Below are positions 60,535-64,000 of a DNA stretch of 64,000 nt, piece after piece; within the stretch, counting starts at the first letter, position 1; every line of letters begins with the position of its first letter. Both the position numbers and the translations under genes were made by a program. The stretch lies in assembly GCA_963760405.1 (NCBI GenBank), contig CAVXCV010000010.1, positions 248,001 to 312,000 of the forward strand, written 5' to 3'. This stretch comes from RYN-230 sp963760405. Its GTDB lineage: Bacteria; Actinomycetota; Actinomycetes; Streptosporangiales; Streptosporangiaceae. The notes under the pieces are model-generated. The model was given only the letters and a program-made list of their open reading frames with translations. It did not search any database and had not been told where the DNA came from.

Positions 60535-61335
60535 TCAGCCGGGCTGGCTGAGCAGGCTCCACGGAAGCACACCAGAGGCCCAGCCCGGGCTCCCGGCACC
60601 AGCCACGGGCACCAGGCCGGCGCAGGCCTGCTGCCGGGCGACGGGCACCCCGGGCAGGATGCCCGCGGTGTTCGTGGTGATGACCCGGCCGTTGCCGCTG
60701 ACGATGACCGCGAGCCGGCCCAGCCGGGCCAGCCCGGGCAGGATCAGCCGCTCGACCTGGCTGACCAGGATGTCGGCGCCAGCGACCCCGGCGAAGCGCC
60801 CCGCGCACAGGAGCGGCACCGAGGCAGTGAGGGTGTACTCGTGGGTGCAGATGTAGTTGACGTAGGGCCCGGCTACCGACGGCCTGCCGGTGGATTCGGG
60901 CAGGCGGTACCACTCGGTGGTGGTGTAGTCGTAGAACTCCGCTGAGTCCGGGTCGAGGTCCACTTCCAGCTGTTCCAGGCCGGAGCCCTTGTCAGCCCAC
61001 CACCATTGGATGCAGCGCGGAGCGTCGGCCAGCACGCCGGGCGCGAGCACGACACCAGCGCCCACGGCGAGTTCCGCATGCTCCCGCAGCACGCCCGCGA
61101 CCGGGGCGCGCAGCGCGGCCAGGTCCGCGCGGCGCAGCGGACGGCCCGCGATCCCGGCGGCCCGGGCCATGGCCGCCAGGGCCACCGTGGCCGCGCCGAC
61201 CTGCGTGACCGAGGCCAGCACTCGTTCGACCCGGTCGGTCAGGCCGGCCAGCAGCCGGGCGCACCGACCGTCCGGGACCGGCCCGCGGCCCGGCTGCCGG
61301 GTCCCCGCCGGGTCCTCACTCCACCCCAGGGTCCT
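60535..61335 (-). CDS. Cache-domain sensor-like protein
   Basis: About 266 residues from GTG 61335, which has GAGGA eight bases before it; the ORF extends to 61503 but overlaps the FadR-type gene. An N-terminal helical part (LTDRVERVLASVTQVGAATVALAAMARAAG) is followed by a PDC/Cache-like fold (FYDYTTTEWYRLPESTGRPSVAGPYVNYICTHEYTLTASVPL, GVAGADILVSQVERLIL, VIVSGNGRVITTNTAG). It lacks a kinase or membrane anchor. Fourteen bases after the FadR gene and near the polyamine-type ABC genes, so it may bind the transported ligand. Confidence 0.75.
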   Translation of the reverse strand, partial: RTLGWSEDPAGTRQPGRGPVPDGRCARLLAGLTDRVERVLASVTQVGAATVALAAMARAAGIAGRPLRRADLAALRAPVAGVLREHAELAVGAGVVLAPGVLADAPRCIQWWWADKGSGLEQLEVDLDPDSAEFYDYTTTEWYRLPESTGRPSVAGPYVNYICTHEYTLTASVPLLCAGRFAGVAGADILVSQVERLILPGLARLGRLAVIVSGNGRVITTNTAGILPGVPVARQQACAGLVPVAGAGSPGWASGVLPWSLLSQPG

Positions 61336-61348
61336 CACGCCAGGGTCC

Positions 61349-62149
61349 TCATTCCCGGGACAAGCCCAGGCGCATGCTGAGCATCCGCTCGGTCTCGGCC
61401 AGCACGTGCTGCTCAGCGAGCTGGCGCGCCTGCTCGGGCCGCTGGCCCCCGATCGCGTTGACGAGCGCCTCGTGCTCGCTGGCCAGCACCGCGGCCTGGG
61501 CATCGGTCACCGGCAGCCACACCAGGTCCCCGACCTCGGACCACAGGTCCATTTCCTGCCGGGTGAGCCGGGGGGACTGCGCCACGGCCGCGATCTCGAT
61601 GTGGATGCGGGCGTCCGCCCGCCGCCGCCGGGTCAGCGTGGCGGCGCCGTGCAGCCTGCGCACATGCTCCCGCAGGGTGGCCAGGTCCCCGGGGACAGCC
61701 CGCTCGGCCGCCAGCCTGGCCGCGGCCCCCGCCACGGCCGCCCGGTGGTCGCCGATGTCGCGTAGCTCGTGCAGCGAGAGCAGCCGCAGCGGGCGCTCGA
61801 GGTGTGCGAGCTGCGGCTCCTCGGGCGCGCGGACAAAGGAGCCGCCGCCCCGGCCGCGCCTGGTCTCCACCAGGCCGATGCTCCTGAGCGTCGCCAGCGC
61901 CTCCCGCAAGGTCACCGGCGACACCCCGAACTGGCTGGCCAGGTGGCTTTCCGGGGGCAGCCGCTCGCCATCGAGCAGCAGCCCGAGCCTGATCGCCTGG
62001 GTGAGCCGCCGGGCCACGGTTTCCGCCCGGCCGCCGGGATCTATCGGCGCGAACACCGACCGCGCCCGGAGGCTCGGCACGGCGGGGGAGGCCACGGCTG
62101 CTCCCTTCCCCGGGTTGCCGCCGGGATCACCGGCGACAGCCCGCTGCAT
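61349..62149 (-). CDS. FadR-subfamily GntR transcriptional regulator
   Basis: 266 residues. GntR winged helix (LTQAIRLGLLLDGERLPPESHLASQFGVSPVTLREALATLRSIGLVETRRGRGGGSFVRAP) and an FCD effector domain (RLAAERAVPGDLATLREHV, DARIHIEIAAVAQSPRLTRQEM) with the helical metal-site His. It likely represses the divergent ABC operon; operator candidates are in the 62150-62362 gap. Confidence 0.93.
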   Translation of the reverse strand: MQRAVAGDPGGNPGKGAAVASPAVPSLRARSVFAPIDPGGRAETVARRLTQAIRLGLLLDGERLPPESHLASQFGVSPVTLREALATLRSIGLVETRRGRGGGSFVRAPEEPQLAHLERPLRLLSLHELRDIGDHRAAVAGAAARLAAERAVPGDLATLREHVRRLHGAATLTRRRRADARIHIEIAAVAQSPRLTRQEMDLWSEVGDLVWLPVTDAQAAVLASEHEALVNAIGGQRPEQARQLAEQHVLAETERMLSMRLGLSRE

Positions 62150-62362
62150 ATGGCAACGAGCAGATCACGGCCCAGGGCCAGTCGTATATCAGGCGCTTGA
62201 CAGCATAAACATATAACCCTGTAACTTACCGGATATCACCGCCGGGGGCCCGGGCGTGCTGTGCGCGCGCCTGTCAGCCCAGCATCCGGTCGGCCCAGAT
62301 TGGGCGATCACCGGGTACGCGCACCGCCGCGTGGGCCACGTACTGAGCGGAAGGTGTCGATC
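62150..62362 (+). promoter_or_regulatory. Divergent promoter region of the FadR-type gene and polyamine-type ABC operon
   Basis: TTGACA (62197-62202), a 17-base spacer and TGTAAC (62220-62225) form a plus-strand promoter candidate. The surrounding 62183-62240 stretch is AT-rich with TATATC/CATATAAC/GATATC half-sites that could be FCD-regulator operators. No gene in the gap. Confidence 0.45.
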
Positions 62363-63478
62363 ATGCAGGACGCCGCGACGGCACCCGGCGGGAGGTCACC
62401 CCGGCGGGCCACCGGCGTGCCCGCCGTCCGCCTGGCTGGCTTGCGCAAGTCCTATGGCCAGGTCGCCGCGGTGGCCGGGGTTGACCTGGAGATCGCCGAG
62501 GGGGAGTTCTTCACCATGCTCGGCCCGTCGGGGTCGGGCAAGACGACGCTGCTCCGGCTGATCGCCGGATTCGAGCGGCCCGACCAGGGGTCGGTGGAGC
62601 TCGGCGGCCGCGACGTGACCCGCGAGCCGCCGTATGCGCGGGACGTCAACACGGTGTTCCAGGACTACGCCCTGTTCCCGCACATGAGCGTGCTGGCGAA
62701 CGTGGAGTACGGGCTGCGGGTCCGGCGGGTGCCGCGGGACCAGCGGCGGCAGCGGGCTGAGGCGGCGCTGGAGATGGTCCGGCTGACCGGCCTCAGCGGG
62801 CGCAAGCCGGTCCAGCTGTCCGGCGGCCAGCGGCAGCGGGTCGCACTCGCCCGGGCCATCGTCAACGAGCCGGAGGTGCTCCTGCTCGACGAGCCGCTCG
62901 GCGCCCTTGACCTGAAGCTCCGCCAGGAGATGCAGCTCGAGCTGAAGCGGATCCAGCGTGAGGTCGGCATCACGTTCATCTACGTGACCCACGACCAGGA
63001 GGAAGCGCTCACCATGAGTGACCGCCTGGCCGTGTTCAACCACGGCCGGATCGAGCAGCTCGGCACGCCGGTCGAGGTGTACGAGCGGCCCGCCAGCGCG
63101 TTCGTCGCGGGCTTCATCGGCATCTCCAACCTGCTGGAGCGCGACGGCCGCCAGTTCACGATCCGGCCCGAGAAGATCCGCATCCTGGCCGAGGGTGAGC
63201 CAGCGCCGCCGGGCAGCCACGTCGAGCCGGGCCGGATCGAGGAGGTCACCTACCTCGGCATGCTGACCCGGTACGTGGTCGAGCTAGCGGACGGCGGCCG
63301 GCTCACCGCGGTCCGGCAGAACCTCGACACCGCCGAGGCCATCGCGGCCCGGGGACAGGGCGTCAGCGTGGCCTGGCACGCCGGGCAGACCTACCAGATC
63401 CAGGACGAGACCCGGCCCGGTGCGGCGGCACCAGCAGACCAGCAGGACAAGCAGGACGAGCAGAAGGAGCACGCATGA
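62363..63478 (+). CDS. Polyamine-type ABC transporter ATP-binding protein (PotA-like)
   Basis: 371 residues from ATG 62363 (GGAAGGTG upstream). Walker A GPSGSGKT (about 54-61), Q-loop FQDYALFPHM, signature LSGGQRQRVALARA, Walker B VLLLDEPLGALD, H-loop VTHDQEEAL. The C-terminus has a TOBE-like domain (FTIRPEKIRI, RIEEVTYLGMLTRYVVEL). The FQDYALFPHMSV line is usual in spermidine/putrescine importers. It overlaps the binding-protein gene by ATGA. Confidence 0.93.
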   Translation: MQDAATAPGGRSPRRATGVPAVRLAGLRKSYGQVAAVAGVDLEIAEGEFFTMLGPSGSGKTTLLRLIAGFERPDQGSVELGGRDVTREPPYARDVNTVFQDYALFPHMSVLANVEYGLRVRRVPRDQRRQRAEAALEMVRLTGLSGRKPVQLSGGQRQRVALARAIVNEPEVLLLDEPLGALDLKLRQEMQLELKRIQREVGITFIYVTHDQEEALTMSDRLAVFNHGRIEQLGTPVEVYERPASAFVAGFIGISNLLERDGRQFTIRPEKIRILAEGEPAPPGSHVEPGRIEEVTYLGMLTRYVVELADGGRLTAVRQNLDTAEAIAARGQGVSVAWHAGQTYQIQDETRPGAAAPADQQDKQDEQKEHA

Positions 63479-64000
63479 GGATGTGGACCAGGGCGGGGGC
63501 GATCCTCGCTGCGCTATCCGCGGTGGTACTGGCAGCCGGGTGTTCCTCGTCGGGCGGGACGGCCAGCACGTCGTCCGGCAGCGGCGCCACCGCGGGCCTG
63601 ACCCTGCCGGAGGCCAAGGCCGCGGTGCCGACCTCGGTCGGGAAGACCGAGGGGCACCTGAACCTGATCGCCTGGGAAGGGTACGCCCAGCCGCAATGGG
63701 TGAAGCCGTACGAGCAGGCGACTGGCTGCCAGGTCAGCGTCAAGTACGCGGGCTCCTCCAGCGAGATGGTGTCGCTCATGGCCAACGGCGGCGGTGGCCA
63801 GTACGACCTGGTGTCGGCCTCGGGCGACGCCGACCTGCGCCTTATCTACGGCGGTGACGTCCGGCCGATCAACATCGGGCTGATCCCGTCCTGGAAGGAC
63901 TTCCACACCTTCCTCAAGGCGCCGGCCTTCAACACGATCGGCGGCAAGCACTACGGCGTCTCCTACGAGTTCGGCCCGAACGTGCTGCTGTACTCCAAGG
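63475..64000 (+). CDS. Polyamine-type ABC transporter substrate-binding lipoprotein, 3'-truncated by window edge
   Basis: Start ATG 63475 shares ATGA with the ATPase stop and has AGAAGGAGC upstream. Lipoprotein signal LSAVVLAAGC, then a Ser/Gly linker and HLNLIAWEGYAQPQWVKPYEQATGCQV, typical of PotD/spermidine-putrescine-binding proteins. MVSLMANGGGGQYDLVSASGDADLRL continues the domain. The gene runs off the window at 64000. Permease genes would be expected beyond. Confidence 0.92.
   Translation, partial: MRMWTRAGAILAALSAVVLAAGCSSSGGTASTSSGSGATAGLTLPEAKAAVPTSVGKTEGHLNLIAWEGYAQPQWVKPYEQATGCQVSVKYAGSSSEMVSLMANGGGGQYDLVSASGDADLRLIYGGDVRPINIGLIPSWKDFHTFLKAPAFNTIGGKHYGVSYEFGPNVLLYSK

Overview
The window is very GC-rich DNA with strong G/C preference at third codon positions, many GTG starts and dense, short-spaced genes. 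Together with Lsr2, an Rpf-type resuscitation factor, LAL-type LuxR regulators, an F420-type LLM oxidoreductase, ANTAR-STAS and CHAT proteins and a leaderless promoter, this points to a high-GC actinomycete (Actinomycetota). I cannot name the genus. No rRNA, tRNA, CRISPR array or intact insertion sequence was seen. The contents look like chromosomal accessory and metabolic DNA.

Layout. 1-4.7 kb: two convergent LAL/LuxR regulators, the first cut by the window edge. 5.0-8.8 kb: a small conserved protein, then a molybdate operon (HTH-TOBE regulator, modA, modB, modC) that appears to start from a leaderless promoter. 9.3-10.1 kb: a LysM-Rpf muralytic protein with a strong terminator. 10.1-14 kb: an internally deleted cyclase-family gene, a MIP channel behind a PHO-box-like repeat, an uncharacterised protein, a hemolysin-III/PAQR membrane protein, a MarR remnant and mgsA. 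14.1-20.9 kb: a sugar locus with a frameshifted GH79-like glycosidase, an SDR, a zinc alcohol dehydrogenase and a large secreted GH15 glucodextranase-like enzyme. 21-26 kb: a DedA-like protein, a 33-codon scrap of an acyl-CoA ligase, and one ORF joining an MFS transporter to a CHAT domain whose cysteine is replaced by Gly. 26.3-31.3 kb: an R2lox-type Mn/Fe protein with a small partner, Lsr2, and an aromatic-ring degradation cluster.

31.4-44.3 kb: a SulP transporter, a beta-helix lipoprotein, a 51-residue membrane protein, a DHA2 MFS-MarR fusion, a zinc-ribbon thioredoxin, a carboxymuconolactone-decarboxylase-family protein with a palindromic operator, a PAS-ANTAR-STAS protein whose ribosome binding site lies in a hairpin, an HdeD remnant and an MmpL transporter. 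42.3-46 kb: a divergent pair in which a PLP decarboxylase and an MFS transporter each carry a C-terminal cyclic-nucleotide-binding domain. This pair is my best candidate for an undescribed system: a ligand-gated decarboxylase/exporter. 46-55.3 kb: a twice-truncated LuxR remnant, secreted lipoproteins, an ECF sigma/CHAT-TPR/phosphodiester-glycosidase operon joined by TGATG overlaps, and three wall-active or proteolytic enzymes without signal peptides. 55.3-58.1 kb: a MocD/MocE-like desaturase-Rieske operon with a divergent LacI regulator, and matching palindromic operators in front of both. 58-64 kb: LLM oxidoreductase with an SRPBCC partner, a PLD-like protein, and a polyamine-type ABC operon with a FadR-type regulator and a Cache sensor.

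Two themes recur. One is gene decay: at least five truncated or internally deleted remnants. The other is single-base frameshifts in G/C runs in three otherwise well-conserved genes (four sites), which may be real or may reflect sequence quality.
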